From: Candidatus Woesearchaeota archaeon
Lineage (GTDB): Archaea > Nanobdellota > Nanobdellia > Woesearchaeales > JACPBV01
Direction of reading: 5' to 3'
Length of the DNA stretch: 58,919 nucleotides
Assembly: GCA_016180135.1 (NCBI GenBank)
Contig: JACPBV010000012.1
Coordinates: 59,366-118,284 of the forward strand
Made by a program: the position numbers and the translations under genes. Shown one piece after another: positions 7,888-17,462 of this stretch (positions within the stretch are counted from its first letter, which is position 1; each line of letters begins with the position of its first letter). The notes under the pieces were generated by a model, which ran no database searches, had not been told where the DNA came from, and saw nothing but the letters and a program-made list of their open reading frames with translations.

Positions 7888-9165
7888 ATGGGAAAGATTA
7901 GTCCAGTTTCATCCAAATATATTGTTAATGCGTCGATAGACATTGAGGGTGTGGTTGATAAGCCTGATGTCATCGGGGCGATTTTCGGCCAGACAGAAGG
8001 GCTGTTGGGTGCGGACCTCGAGCTCAGGGAGCTTCAGCGTTCCGGCAGGATCGGGCGCATTGAGGTCAATGTCGATACAAGAAACGGCAAGACATCAGGC
8101 ACGATTGTCATTCCTTCTTCATTGGATAAAGCTGAAACTTCTATTGTGGGCGCAGCGCTTGAGATCATCCAGCGCATCGGGCCTTGTAACTCAAAGATAC
8201 TGGTTCAGAACATCGAGGATGTCCGTGTCACAAAACGGTCTTTTGTCATCGAAAGGGCCAAAGAGCTTCTCAAGCGCATGATGGAGACCGTTGTTCCGGA
8301 TTCCCAGGAGCTTGCAGACGAGGTTGCATATTCGGTCAGGGTCATGGAAGTCCAGGAATACGGCAAAGACCGCCTGCCGGCTGGGCCGGGCATTGACGAG
8401 AGCGATGAAGTTATCGTCGTAGAAGGGCGCGCGGATGTCCTCAACCTCCTGAAGCACGGTTTCAAGAATGTGATTGCATTGAACGGCACATCTGTCCCTC
8501 AGACAATCATTGAGCTTTGCGGAAAGAAAGTGATCACTGCCTTTGTCGATGGAGACAGGGGAGGAAAGCTTATTTTGAAGGAGCTCATCAACGTGGGAGA
8601 GCTCGACTTTGTTGCGATCGCTCCCGACGGAAAAGAAGTGGAAGAGCTTGCCAAAAAAGAGATCCATAAGTCATTGAGAAGCAAGGTCGCTATAGAGCAG
8701 GTGAAAGGCGAGCTGACTAAAGACATCGAAAGGATTGAGAAGCCGAGGTTTGTTGAGCAAAGGCGCCCTGCGCTGGGTTCTCATCCGCAGCCATACCCTG
8801 CCCAGAAGCCTCTGCAGCAGCGGCCGTTGGCAGCTTCTCCGCCCCGCATCGCTCCGACCGGTGCCGCTCCGACTCCTGAAGAGAAGACCACCTTCCGCAC
8901 TATGCTGGAAAATCTTATCGGCACAAGAGGCGCGCATATCCTGGATGACAAGCTCAATATCCTTGGAAAAGTCCCGATCTCTGAGCTGCAGAGCACAATC
9001 AAGTCTCTAACCTCAGGCGTCTATGCCATCGTCTTTGACGGCGTGATTGACCGCGATCTGGTCAAGGCATCCGAGCGCTCATCCATAAAGTTCCTTGTGG
9101 GGATGGACACCAAAGTCCGGCCTAATGAAACGAACATCGGATTGTTAACAGTTAGCGCATTGTAG
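7888..9165 (+). CDS. dnaG: Archaeal DnaG-like primase (Toprim)
   Basis: VIVVEGRADVLNLLKHGFKNVIALNGT...ITAFVDGDRGG Toprim; start at MGKISPVSSKY with upstream GGAGG. Confidence 0.92.
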   Translation: MGKISPVSSKYIVNASIDIEGVVDKPDVIGAIFGQTEGLLGADLELRELQRSGRIGRIEVNVDTRNGKTSGTIVIPSSLDKAETSIVGAALEIIQRIGPCNSKILVQNIEDVRVTKRSFVIERAKELLKRMMETVVPDSQELADEVAYSVRVMEVQEYGKDRLPAGPGIDESDEVIVVEGRADVLNLLKHGFKNVIALNGTSVPQTIIELCGKKVITAFVDGDRGGKLILKELINVGELDFVAIAPDGKEVEELAKKEIHKSLRSKVAIEQVKGELTKDIERIEKPRFVEQRRPALGSHPQPYPAQKPLQQRPLAASPPRIAPTGAAPTPEEKTTFRTMLENLIGTRGAHILDDKLNILGKVPISELQSTIKSLTSGVYAIVFDGVIDRDLVKASERSSIKFLVGMDTKVRPNETNIGLLTVSAL

Positions 9166-9247
9166 GCCACTGAACCGTTGCGGCTGGGCTGAATAAAGAG
9201 TCCTTTCTGCCCCCGGCATGGACAACTCCTGCCTCTCTGCAGCCTCT

Positions 9248-9271
9248 CTGCCTCCCGACGGCAGTTTTTTT
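9248..9271 (+). terminator. Hairpin plus T-run terminator-like sequence after dnaG
   Basis: CTGCC-tcccgac-GGCAG followed by TTTTTTT. Confidence 0.5.
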
Positions 9272-9333
9272 CTATTACTCATTGGCTAGCAGTTTCCGAA
9301 AGATTAAAATAACCACCCTCCTGCAAGAAATCT

Positions 9334-9936
9334 ATGCATCCGAAGCCGCATCAGCTTGAGAAGTCAATTGATGCCTTGATTCCTTGGACCATACTTGTCC
9401 TCCTGGCGATTATTATAGGAGATATTTTCTATATTGATCAGATCCGCAGTTACCATCTCGAGGATTGGGTAAAAGCATTGGACGCAGGAATTATCATAGT
9501 CTTTGTTTTCGATCTGGCTTTCAAATACCGAAGGGTAAAAAACATCCCTCTTTTTTTAAAAAAGTATTGGCTCGACATTATTGCAGTTTTCCCTTTTGCG
9601 CTGTTCTTCAGGGCTTTTGAGGGATTGTTCAACCTGTTCATGACTGAAAGGGCGCTTGAATCCTCTCAGCTCATTTTCCATGAAGGCCTCGAGATTGAGC
9701 GGGGGGCAGGCAAGATAGCTGAAGAGGCGGAAAAATTAGAGAAAGAGATTGTAAAGATAGTAAAAGAAGCAGAGGAAGCCGGCAGGGTCTCGAGGTCATC
9801 GAGGTTTTCTAGGATCATCAGGCCTTTGGCAAGATCCTCCCGCCTCCTTAAATTCCACCAGCGCCTAAGGCAGGCATTCACATTTTATGAAAAGCCTTCA
9901 GGCAGGCGCTATGCGGGAGAAAAAAGGAAGTATTGA
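9334..9936 (+). CDS. Voltage-sensor-like membrane protein without a recognizable pore domain
   Basis: Four hydrophobic/amphipathic segments; S4-like R-x-x-R series RVSRSSRFSRIIRPLARSSRLLK. Confidence 0.6.
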   Translation: MHPKPHQLEKSIDALIPWTILVLLAIIIGDIFYIDQIRSYHLEDWVKALDAGIIIVFVFDLAFKYRRVKNIPLFLKKYWLDIIAVFPFALFFRAFEGLFNLFMTERALESSQLIFHEGLEIERGAGKIAEEAEKLEKEIVKIVKEAEEAGRVSRSSRFSRIIRPLARSSRLLKFHQRLRQAFTFYEKPSGRRYAGEKRKY

Positions 9937-9968
9937 AAGTGCAGTTTTAACAACGATCAGAAAAAGAC

Positions 9969-11471
9969 CTACCTGACCTCTTTCGGCAGCGGCTCCCTGC
10001 ATTCTTCGAGAGGATTGATCCCGCAGAACTTTTCCTTGATTGCATCGGCAGGGAACATGCCGCTGAATTTGTATTGGTTATTGACGACAAAAGCAGGATA
10101 CGTGGACAAAAAGAACTCGGCAGCGGCAGGATCCTGCTCCCCGGCCGAGTGATACGTTACTGTGGCCTTGCCGCCAAATTTCTGTGTAAAAGGCTCAAGG
10201 TTCCGTTTTGTCTTCGCTTCAACAAGGGAATTCCCATAAACATCGAGGTGCAGGGGCTTTTCTTCCATCCTGAAAAAGAAAACTGCGCCGGAAGCTCGGG
10301 GCGCCACAAGATATCCGTCATCAGTCTTCTGAAGGGCCCTCCTGAATTTCGGGAAGGAACTTGCCTGTGATGCCTCCTTGCCGAGGAGGTATGCGGGAAG
10401 CGCAGGAATGCTGTGTTTTTCCACCAGCAGGCTTCCGGTGTCGCCTTCGTTCACATCTGCTTCCTCGAATATTGCGCCGGGAAATAATTCTCCGAGCACT
10501 GCCCGCATATGCTCGGTGCCGCATGCGCCGCATCTTCTGTCATTAAGGATAGTGACTTTGATCCCAGGAGTTTCCTGGATGGTGCATGACCCATCAGTGC
10601 AGGTTCCCTGAATTCCCTCACCGCTGCAGTCTGCATCAGACCTGCAGAATGTTCCCTGCCCGGAACTTGCCGGCAGGATAGGTTCTTTGTCAGAGAAAGA
10701 CGGCTGTATAAAAAACGAATAGACAAAGAAGAGAAGAGTTGCTGCGATGACTGCTGCTGCAATCCCCGCGCCATGGCGCCGCAGGAAGGTCCCCCCGCTC
10801 AGAGTATCAGGCAATGCTTCCTCCCTCGCCCCCCATTTTTCGGCCGCAGGCTTTTTTTCTTGCTTTTCTTTTCTCTTTTTTATTGACGGTGATTGAGGCA
10901 GAGGCGATTTATCCTTTTTAGCGCTCAGAGCTTTTGTTCTCTGATTTTTCTCCTGAAAGGTTTTCTCAGCAGGCTTTTCTTCGGTAAGTTCCGGCCCGGA
11001 GCCCTCTGTTCCAAAATTGCTGATGCGTTCCCTGTCTGCGTCTTCCATCCTGGATTCATGTTCTCTCGAAGGCAGGTCTTCATCTTTTCCATCTCCCATT
11101 TCATCATCCTGCTCAGGCGCAGTTTCTTTTTCCAATGGGCTTTCTTGGGAAACCCTCTCCTCTGCCTCTGCTGCTCCAGCTTCTTCAACCAATGATTCTG
11201 CTGAGGCCGCCTGACCGCCATGTTCACCGCCCAATGATTCTTTCCGAACTTTTCTTTTTATTTTTTGGGGAGAAAGCTCTTCTGAAGGAGCATCAGCTGA
11301 AGGCTGTTCCTGGCTGTCGCTTGCTTCCTGCACCTCTAACTTCCGGATATGGCTCCTGATGCGGCGTTCTGCTTTTTCAAATTCCTCCTGGGAGATTACT
11401 CCTGCATCTAGGCTCTCCCGCATGAAGCGGAGTTCCTGCTCTGCCCGGTTTCGTTTTTCTTCCAGATCCAT
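9969..11471 (-). CDS. SHOCT-like N-terminal helix, one TM and extracytoplasmic thioredoxin-like domain
   Basis: VTILNDRRCGACGTEHM (CxxC) after TM; LDAGVISQEEFEKAERR N-terminus. Confidence 0.55.
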   Translation of the reverse strand: MDLEEKRNRAEQELRFMRESLDAGVISQEEFEKAERRIRSHIRKLEVQEASDSQEQPSADAPSEELSPQKIKRKVRKESLGGEHGGQAASAESLVEEAGAAEAEERVSQESPLEKETAPEQDDEMGDGKDEDLPSREHESRMEDADRERISNFGTEGSGPELTEEKPAEKTFQEKNQRTKALSAKKDKSPLPQSPSIKKRKEKQEKKPAAEKWGAREEALPDTLSGGTFLRRHGAGIAAAVIAATLLFFVYSFFIQPSFSDKEPILPASSGQGTFCRSDADCSGEGIQGTCTDGSCTIQETPGIKVTILNDRRCGACGTEHMRAVLGELFPGAIFEEADVNEGDTGSLLVEKHSIPALPAYLLGKEASQASSFPKFRRALQKTDDGYLVAPRASGAVFFFRMEEKPLHLDVYGNSLVEAKTKRNLEPFTQKFGGKATVTYHSAGEQDPAAAEFFLSTYPAFVVNNQYKFSGMFPADAIKEKFCGINPLEECREPLPKEVR

Positions 11472-11472
11472 A

Positions 11473-12864
11473 TTATCCCACAAGAGTCAGGATTGCTGCA
11501 GTGATCTCCTGCTCCTGCTCTCCGGCTGTATCAAAAATGTTTCCTGCTCCCGAATATTTGCACCCAAAATCATAGAATGGGACAGTCTTCTTGGGGTTTG
11601 CAGCAGAAAAAAATGCGATCTCGTCCTGAGGTATTCCCTTCTCAGCCTGCTGAGTAAGAAGATTATCGCCTGTATTGAGCTGCCAATGGCGCGCTTCAAT
11701 TTTTCCGCTGAACTGCTGGACTGATTTGGCAAAGGCTTCCCCTGCAAGGCTGCAGCCTTTGCAGGTTGTTGTGGTGAACAATCTCACAAGAGGTTTCCCG
11801 CCGGATTTGCAGGCTTCTTTTCCAGTCTCCATAAAAGAGCCGCCATAAGCTTTGGGAGCCTGGGCCTGCTTATCTTCCTTGGCGGTAAACGAGGTGAGTA
11901 TCTCAATGTCTGCAGCCCCCCTGAGCTGTGCGAGATAGACCTGCAATGCGCCGTTCATAGTGTCCAGCAGAAGTTTTTGCCTGATGAACTCTTTTGCATC
12001 CTCAAAACCCATAGTATCCGGCTCCCTTCTGATAAGCTGGAAGCCCCTCGCAGATTCCAGGACTGAAGAAACTTCTCCTTCTTTAAGCTTAAAGACTGCT
12101 GAAGCCAATGGCTCAGCCAGCTGGTCTTTAGTGATGAATCCCAGGCGCCCGTTGTGTGCCGCAGAGGCCTTGTCGACGGAATATTCCTCTGCAAGAGCCC
12201 CAAAATTCTCCCCGCCCGAAATCCTCTGAAGCAGGGTTTCTGCGGTGCTTTTGTCTTTGACAATAATGTGGCTGATCTGCACTTCACCGGGATCTGCGAT
12301 AAACTCGTTCTTATTTGCCTGATAATACGCCTGCAGCCTATCATCATTGATGGTGATGTTCGCAAGCAGGGTGGCGTTGAGAAGCTTGGCGAGGATTAGC
12401 TGCTGCCTGAGCTCCTGGACTAGAGCCTCTTCTGTTATTTTCCGTTGGGCAAGGAACTCCTGGAGGGACAGGGGAGCGATGGATCGCTCAAAAGACTGCA
12501 TGCTTTCGCTGGCCTCACCATCTGATACAGCGATCTTTTGTTTCTTTGCTTCCTGGAGCAGGAGCTTGACTTTGATGAGATCCTCAAGCAAAGCTTCCTG
12601 GGGGATAAGCGCCCGATATTCGGTTGGCAGGGACGCATAGCGCTGCTGGAATTCCCGCTCCATGATCGGCTCGCCGTTGACTTTTGCGATTGCCTTATCG
12701 CCGAAGGTGAGGGTGCGGGCTGCGAAAAAAAGGATGATCCCCAGAAGGACCACTAAGCTCACCAGGGTGATGACCTTCCCGCTGATTTTTCTTTTTCCTT
12801 TGCCCTGCTTCCGCCTGGGAAGCTCAATCTCTTTATCCGCTGTTTCGTTGGTAGTTTTTCTCAT
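11473..12864 (-). CDS. Membrane-anchored PpiC/SurA-like peptidyl-prolyl isomerase with C-terminal thioredoxin-like domain
   Basis: Parvulin region QISHIIVKDKSTAETLLQRISGGENFGALAEEYS; C-terminal TTTCKGCSLAGEAF. Confidence 0.8.
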   Translation of the reverse strand: MRKTTNETADKEIELPRRKQGKGKRKISGKVITLVSLVVLLGIILFFAARTLTFGDKAIAKVNGEPIMEREFQQRYASLPTEYRALIPQEALLEDLIKVKLLLQEAKKQKIAVSDGEASESMQSFERSIAPLSLQEFLAQRKITEEALVQELRQQLILAKLLNATLLANITINDDRLQAYYQANKNEFIADPGEVQISHIIVKDKSTAETLLQRISGGENFGALAEEYSVDKASAAHNGRLGFITKDQLAEPLASAVFKLKEGEVSSVLESARGFQLIRREPDTMGFEDAKEFIRQKLLLDTMNGALQVYLAQLRGAADIEILTSFTAKEDKQAQAPKAYGGSFMETGKEACKSGGKPLVRLFTTTTCKGCSLAGEAFAKSVQQFSGKIEARHWQLNTGDNLLTQQAEKGIPQDEIAFFSAANPKKTVPFYDFGCKYSGAGNIFDTAGEQEQEITAAILTLVG

Positions 12865-13015
12865 AGGAATCCCCCTAAAACATCTCATAGGATGGTAATC
12901 TATCAGAACCTCTATGAAAAAACAAATAGCAGGGCTTATTTAAAGATTTCCTCTGTTCTTTACTACCTTCAAGTTTCAATATAAGTTTATGTAACAGAAG
13001 CCCGAACACCGCCTT

Positions 13016-15625
13016 ATGTATGATATTGTGATTGGAAGGAGCGAAGCTGAGCGCCAGAAATACGGCTCGAAAGGCGCAATCTTCCTCGGAAAGCACTATG
13101 TGAAGATGGGCCAGACAACGTCTCTCTCCAACATGATCTACATGGACGTCAGCAGGAGCCATGTTGCCTTTATCGTCGGAAAGAGGGGCAGCGGAAAATG
13201 CCTTCATGGGGACACGCTCATTACGCTGGCAGATGGTTCCCTTATGCCGATAAAAGAGCTGGAACACAAAGACAATGATATCCTCTCGCTGGATGAGGAT
13301 TTGAAGATAATCCAAAAACCCAAGGAGAGCTTCTTTAAAAGGGCAGTAGACAAGCTCTTGAAAGTTACCTTCCGCTCGGGAAAAGAGATTATGCTTACTC
13401 CCGAGCATCCCCTGTTGACGCTCCAGGGTTGGAGCCCTGCCATAAGCCTGCCGATCGGCTCAAGGATCGCCACTCCGCGCATCCAGCCTGCATTCGGAGA
13501 GTACGATGCCCCTGAAGGAGATGTTAAGCTTCTTGCCTACCTCATCGCGGAAGGGCACCTGGGCAATCACTTTATCTTGTTTACGAACGGTGATGACGCT
13601 GTCCAAAATGACTTTGCTCAGAGTGTTAAAGGATTCGACCACAATCTGGTGCTTAAGCCCCATGGAAGATTCAGCGTCCGGATAAGCGACCCTTCGATAA
13701 AGAGAAAGATCGAAACCGGCTTTCGGGACAGCAAAGGAAAATTCCTCAGGGGAATTGTCTTTGACAAAAAGAATTCATTGCGAAAATTCCTTGAGCGTGA
13801 AGGCCTTTACCCGTCTTTAGCTGCAACAAAAAAAATACCGCAGAGCATATGCAGGCTTCCCAAAAACAAGCTTGCCCTGTTCCTGAACAGGCTTTTCAGC
13901 TGCGATGGCTCACTCTACAAAAAAAAGACTTCCCATTCTTCCTGTTGGCAGATTTCCTACAGCTCATCCTCCAGGGCGCTTATCCAGCAGCTCCAAAGCC
14001 TCCTCAGCAGGTTTGGCGTTTTGGGAAGAGTGCGGGTTAAAAAATATAAACAGTTTATTTCCTGGGAGATGGTCATTGATGGTGTAGGAGTTTACACCTT
14101 CCTCCAGGAGATAGGTTTTTTTGGGAAAAAGGAAATCAGGCAGCAGCTTGCTCTTCAGGAGACTCCAAAAAAAAGGAACCCGAATGTAGACACGATTCCC
14201 ATCGAAATTTGGGAGAGGTACAAGCCCGAAAATTGGGCTGCGATCGGGAGAGAGTTTGGCTACAGGCATCCGAAAGCATTGCGTGAAAGCGCGAGATATG
14301 CACCTTCAAGGGAAAAATTGCTCCAGATAGCGCTCATCGACGGCCAGGAAGCGCTTCAAAAAATAGCAAAGAGTGATATATTTTGGGATACTATCATTGC
14401 AGCCGAAGAAGTGGAAGGCTCTTTTGAAGTCTATGACATCAGCGTGCCGGAATCCCATAACTTTGTTGCCAACGATATTATTGTCCATAACAGCTATACG
14501 ATGGGAGTTGTCGCAGAAGGCATCTCTGATCTTCCCGACGAGATTAAGAGCAATATCGCAGTGGTGATGCTTGATACGATGGGGATCTACTGGACGATGA
14601 AGTATCCTAATGAAAAAGAGATTCCGTTGGTGAGGGAATGGGGCTTGGATCCCAAGGGGCTGAATATCACAGTCTATACTCCAAAAGGGTTTTACCTCCA
14701 GCAGAAAGAAGAAGGAATCCTCACAGACAAGCCATTTTCAATAAAGCCTTCTGAGCTGGACGCCAGCGATTGGTGCCTGACGTTCGGCATTGCCATGACC
14801 TCCCCGCAGGGAGTTGCGATTGAATCGATCATTGAGATGCTGGTTGAGCAAAAGAAAGATTTTGGTTTGAAAGAGATTATTGCCGCTATCCAGGAGAATA
14901 ATGATTTTCCCGCTGAAGTGAAGCTCTCTATCATCAACCGCTTCAGAAATGCAGAGCGCTGGGGATTGTTTGATGATGAAGGCACCCCTTTGCATGACCT
15001 CGTAAAAGGCGGCCAGGTGACCGTTCTTGATGTGAGCTGTTATGTGACTGCTCCGGGCACCCAGGGCCTTAGGGCATTGGTCATAGGCCTTATCGCCGAG
15101 AAGCTCTTTGTGGAAAGGATGATTGCCAGAAAGGGGGAAGAGGTGCAGTCCATAAAAGAAACAACTCACTTTTTGACAGAAAAATCCCGGGAGATGCAAA
15201 AAGAGCCGTTGGTATGGCTGGTGATTGATGAAGCCCATGAGTTCCTTCCCTTAGAAGGTGAGACTCCAGCATCCCACCCCCTCATAACGATCTTGCGGGA
15301 AGGCAGGCAGCCCGGAATCAGCCTGATCCTTGCCTCGCAGCAGCCCGGAAAGATACATTCTGATGTGATGACTCAGTCTGACATCGTCATTGCCCACAGG
15401 ATCACCGCCAATGTTGACGTCACCGCATTAGGCCAGCTTATGCAGAGCTATATGCGCGAAGGGTTGGACAAGCAGCTGAATATGCTTCCGAGGCTCAAAG
15501 GGTCAGCAGTAATTTTTGATGACAATAACGAGCGCCTGTTTGCCATGCGTATCCGCCCAAGACTGACCTGGCACGGCGGTGAATCGCCGATGGCAATGAA
15601 GGACAAGAAAGAGACTTTTGAATGA
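13016..15625 (+). CDS. herA: HerA-like ATPase/helicase (DUF87) interrupted by an intein
   Basis: Extein GKRGSGK|SYTMGVVAEGI, WLVIDEAHEFLP, LASQQPGKIHSDVMTQSDIVIAHR; see intein. Confidence 0.9.
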   Translation: MYDIVIGRSEAERQKYGSKGAIFLGKHYVKMGQTTSLSNMIYMDVSRSHVAFIVGKRGSGKCLHGDTLITLADGSLMPIKELEHKDNDILSLDEDLKIIQKPKESFFKRAVDKLLKVTFRSGKEIMLTPEHPLLTLQGWSPAISLPIGSRIATPRIQPAFGEYDAPEGDVKLLAYLIAEGHLGNHFILFTNGDDAVQNDFAQSVKGFDHNLVLKPHGRFSVRISDPSIKRKIETGFRDSKGKFLRGIVFDKKNSLRKFLEREGLYPSLAATKKIPQSICRLPKNKLALFLNRLFSCDGSLYKKKTSHSSCWQISYSSSSRALIQQLQSLLSRFGVLGRVRVKKYKQFISWEMVIDGVGVYTFLQEIGFFGKKEIRQQLALQETPKKRNPNVDTIPIEIWERYKPENWAAIGREFGYRHPKALRESARYAPSREKLLQIALIDGQEALQKIAKSDIFWDTIIAAEEVEGSFEVYDISVPESHNFVANDIIVHNSYTMGVVAEGISDLPDEIKSNIAVVMLDTMGIYWTMKYPNEKEIPLVREWGLDPKGLNITVYTPKGFYLQQKEEGILTDKPFSIKPSELDASDWCLTFGIAMTSPQGVAIESIIEMLVEQKKDFGLKEIIAAIQENNDFPAEVKLSIINRFRNAERWGLFDDEGTPLHDLVKGGQVTVLDVSCYVTAPGTQGLRALVIGLIAEKLFVERMIARKGEEVQSIKETTHFLTEKSREMQKEPLVWLVIDEAHEFLPLEGETPASHPLITILREGRQPGISLILASQQPGKIHSDVMTQSDIVIAHRITANVDVTALGQLMQSYMREGLDKQLNMLPRLKGSAVIFDDNNERLFAMRIRPRLTWHGGESPMAMKDKKETFE
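13199..14491 (+). mobile_element. Intein (431 aa) with LAGLIDADG endonuclease domain, in the HerA Walker A motif
   Basis: Cys1 block A CLHGDTLITLADGSLMPI; block B TPEHPLLT; LAGLIDADG-like KLLAYLIAEGHL and LALFLNRLFSCDGSL; block F/G FEVYDISVPESHNFVANDIIVHN followed by +1 Ser. Confidence 0.95.
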
Positions 15626-15730
15626 GCATGCTTCATTGAGCGAATTTGGTTTTTCAGAGAAGCTAGTTCAGGGATAACAAAGATGGGTTAAACCTCAATT
15701 TTTCATCAAAAAATTAATTTTCCAGAGACA

Positions 15731-16033
15731 TTATCGTTTCTTGATGTCAGTAACAATCGGCCCATAAGTCATCGAGAGGACAGATGCCGCCATCAGGATT
15801 CCAAAGAAGATTAAGAAAGTAAACCCCCAGGTCTTTTGCTTGGGAAAGATATAAAATGCAGAAACCAGCATTCCGATGATGCTTGCAGCCATCATGCTGC
15901 TTTTCAGGGGGGCGATATTGGGAAGCATAACTCCCTTCCAGCAGCCCCAATTTATAAAGTTTTTGCCGCAACCATTTTCTTCCACGCCAAACATCGATTG
16001 CTCCAAAAAATGATCAGTCCGAATGATAGTCAA
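15731..16033 (-). CDS. Small two-TM membrane protein
   Basis: ORF with two hydrophobic segments; no family recognised. Confidence 0.45.
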   Translation of the reverse strand: MTIIRTDHFLEQSMFGVEENGCGKNFINWGCWKGVMLPNIAPLKSSMMAASIIGMLVSAFYIFPKQKTWGFTFLIFFGILMAASVLSMTYGPIVTDIKKR

Positions 16034-16098
16034 TCGAAGAGAGTCAATCGAAGAGAGTCAATCGAAGAGAGTCAATCAAAGAGAGTCAATGGAAGAGA
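16029..16098. repeat. 14-bp tandem repeat, 5 units (GTCAATCGAAGAGA)
   Basis: Direct reading; last two units carry single substitutions. Confidence 0.95.
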
Positions 16099-16123
16099 TA
16101 ACCTGAAGCCCCGCATCGGATTG

Positions 16124-16317
16124 GGCACCGTTCAAAATCTCGCTTTCGCTAGGGTTAGCAGCTTAAAAATCGTAAATATTTTTTTCGTTTGCTGACATCC
16201 CCCGTTTGGGTTATCCTGCGTTCCGGTCTGCGGACGGAGGGCGACCCCCCTGTCAGCTTGATTCAGGGGGCAAATGATTTTTACTTTAGGCTGCTAACCT
16301 ATATTTTGAACGCTGCC
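16124..16317. mobile_element. MITE-like 194-bp nested inverted-repeat element flanked by ATCGGATTG direct repeats (16115-16123, 16318-16326)
   Basis: 15-bp TIRs GGCACCGTTCAAAAT / ATTTTGAACGCTGCC (14/15) plus three nested inverted pairs. Confidence 0.7.
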
Positions 16318-16362
16318 ATCGGATTGAGAACATTTATATAATCCTGAATAAGAATTTTCTGG

Positions 16363-17280
16363 ATGAAGCATAACCCCCCGGTGATCGCGCTCCTCCTGAT
16401 TCTGTTTGTCGCCTCGCAGGTCATCGGCCTGCTCATCATTGCAGAATATATTGATAGTGATAAAACCCGGGAGGAAGGAAAAGCTGTTTTCCAGCCGTTG
16501 CCGTTCAATTTGGAGAGGCCCCCCGTTGAAGAAAAAACCTCATATATCTATATCATTTCAGCTGTCCTTGCCGGAACAGCCCTTGTGCTCCTGCTGATAA
16601 GGTTCAGGACCGTTGCTGTATGGAAGCTTTGGTATTTTTTGGCAGTCACAGTCACCATCGCAATTGCATTTTCCGCTTTCATGAAGCCCAGTATCGCATT
16701 GCCATTAAGCATCCTTCTCGCATTGGGCAAGATTTTTAGGCCGAATATCTTTCTGCAGAACATATCTGAGCTCTTCAGCTACGGCGGCCTCGCAGCGATT
16801 TTTGTGCCGATAATGAACATCGCTGCCGCAGCCATCCTGCTTGTCCTGATCTCAGCGTATGACTACATCGCGGTAAACAAGCTAAAGCATATGGTGACTA
16901 TGGCAAAATTTCAGGCAAAAGAAAAACTTTTTGCCGGGATTATGCTGAACTACCGCGCCAAATCCCCTAAAAACAAGGCTGGCTCAAAACACCTTATTCC
17001 TGCCAAAGGAAAGTCAAGAGCGGCCATTCTGGGCGGCGGCGACATAGGTTTCCCTTTGCTCTTTTCAGGGGTCGTGCTCAAGAGCATGCTCCCTTTTTCC
17101 CCCCTTAGCATTTCTCTGGCAAAGGTGATGATTATAACCCTCTGTGCAGCCTTTGCGCTGATGTTTCTTTTTACCAAAGGAAAACAAGGAAAATATTATC
17201 CTGCGATGCCGGTGATTTCCCTGGGCTGCTTCGCAGGGTATGGGATAATTGCCCTTATAGGATTTCTTGCAAGAGTATAG
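16363..17280 (+). CDS. Presenilin/signal peptide peptidase-like intramembrane aspartyl protease
   Basis: SAYDYIAV and GGGDIGFPLLF (YD and GxGD motifs), PAMPVIS in PAL position; multiple TMs. Confidence 0.75.
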   Translation: MKHNPPVIALLLILFVASQVIGLLIIAEYIDSDKTREEGKAVFQPLPFNLERPPVEEKTSYIYIISAVLAGTALVLLLIRFRTVAVWKLWYFLAVTVTIAIAFSAFMKPSIALPLSILLALGKIFRPNIFLQNISELFSYGGLAAIFVPIMNIAAAAILLVLISAYDYIAVNKLKHMVTMAKFQAKEKLFAGIMLNYRAKSPKNKAGSKHLIPAKGKSRAAILGGGDIGFPLLFSGVVLKSMLPFSPLSISLAKVMIITLCAAFALMFLFTKGKQGKYYPAMPVISLGCFAGYGIIALIGFLARV

Positions 17281-17462
17281 TTGCTCACAAAATTTGTAAA
17301 AGCAGTCAGACGGCAGTCAGACCAAAATACTCTTTAAAAATACTAGTTTAATACTTTAATATGACTTATTTAGTATTTTTTTAGTACTATCACCATAGAT
17401 CAACTAAAGTATAACTGAAAAAAGCAGGGGTATAGAAATCAAAAAGAATGAGGAGTAAAGAA

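Noticed and set aside
9735-9800. Frameshift or fusion in the 9334 ORF because of the charged insert
   Set aside because: The frame is continuous and a regular S4-like Arg series follows; read as a true linker.
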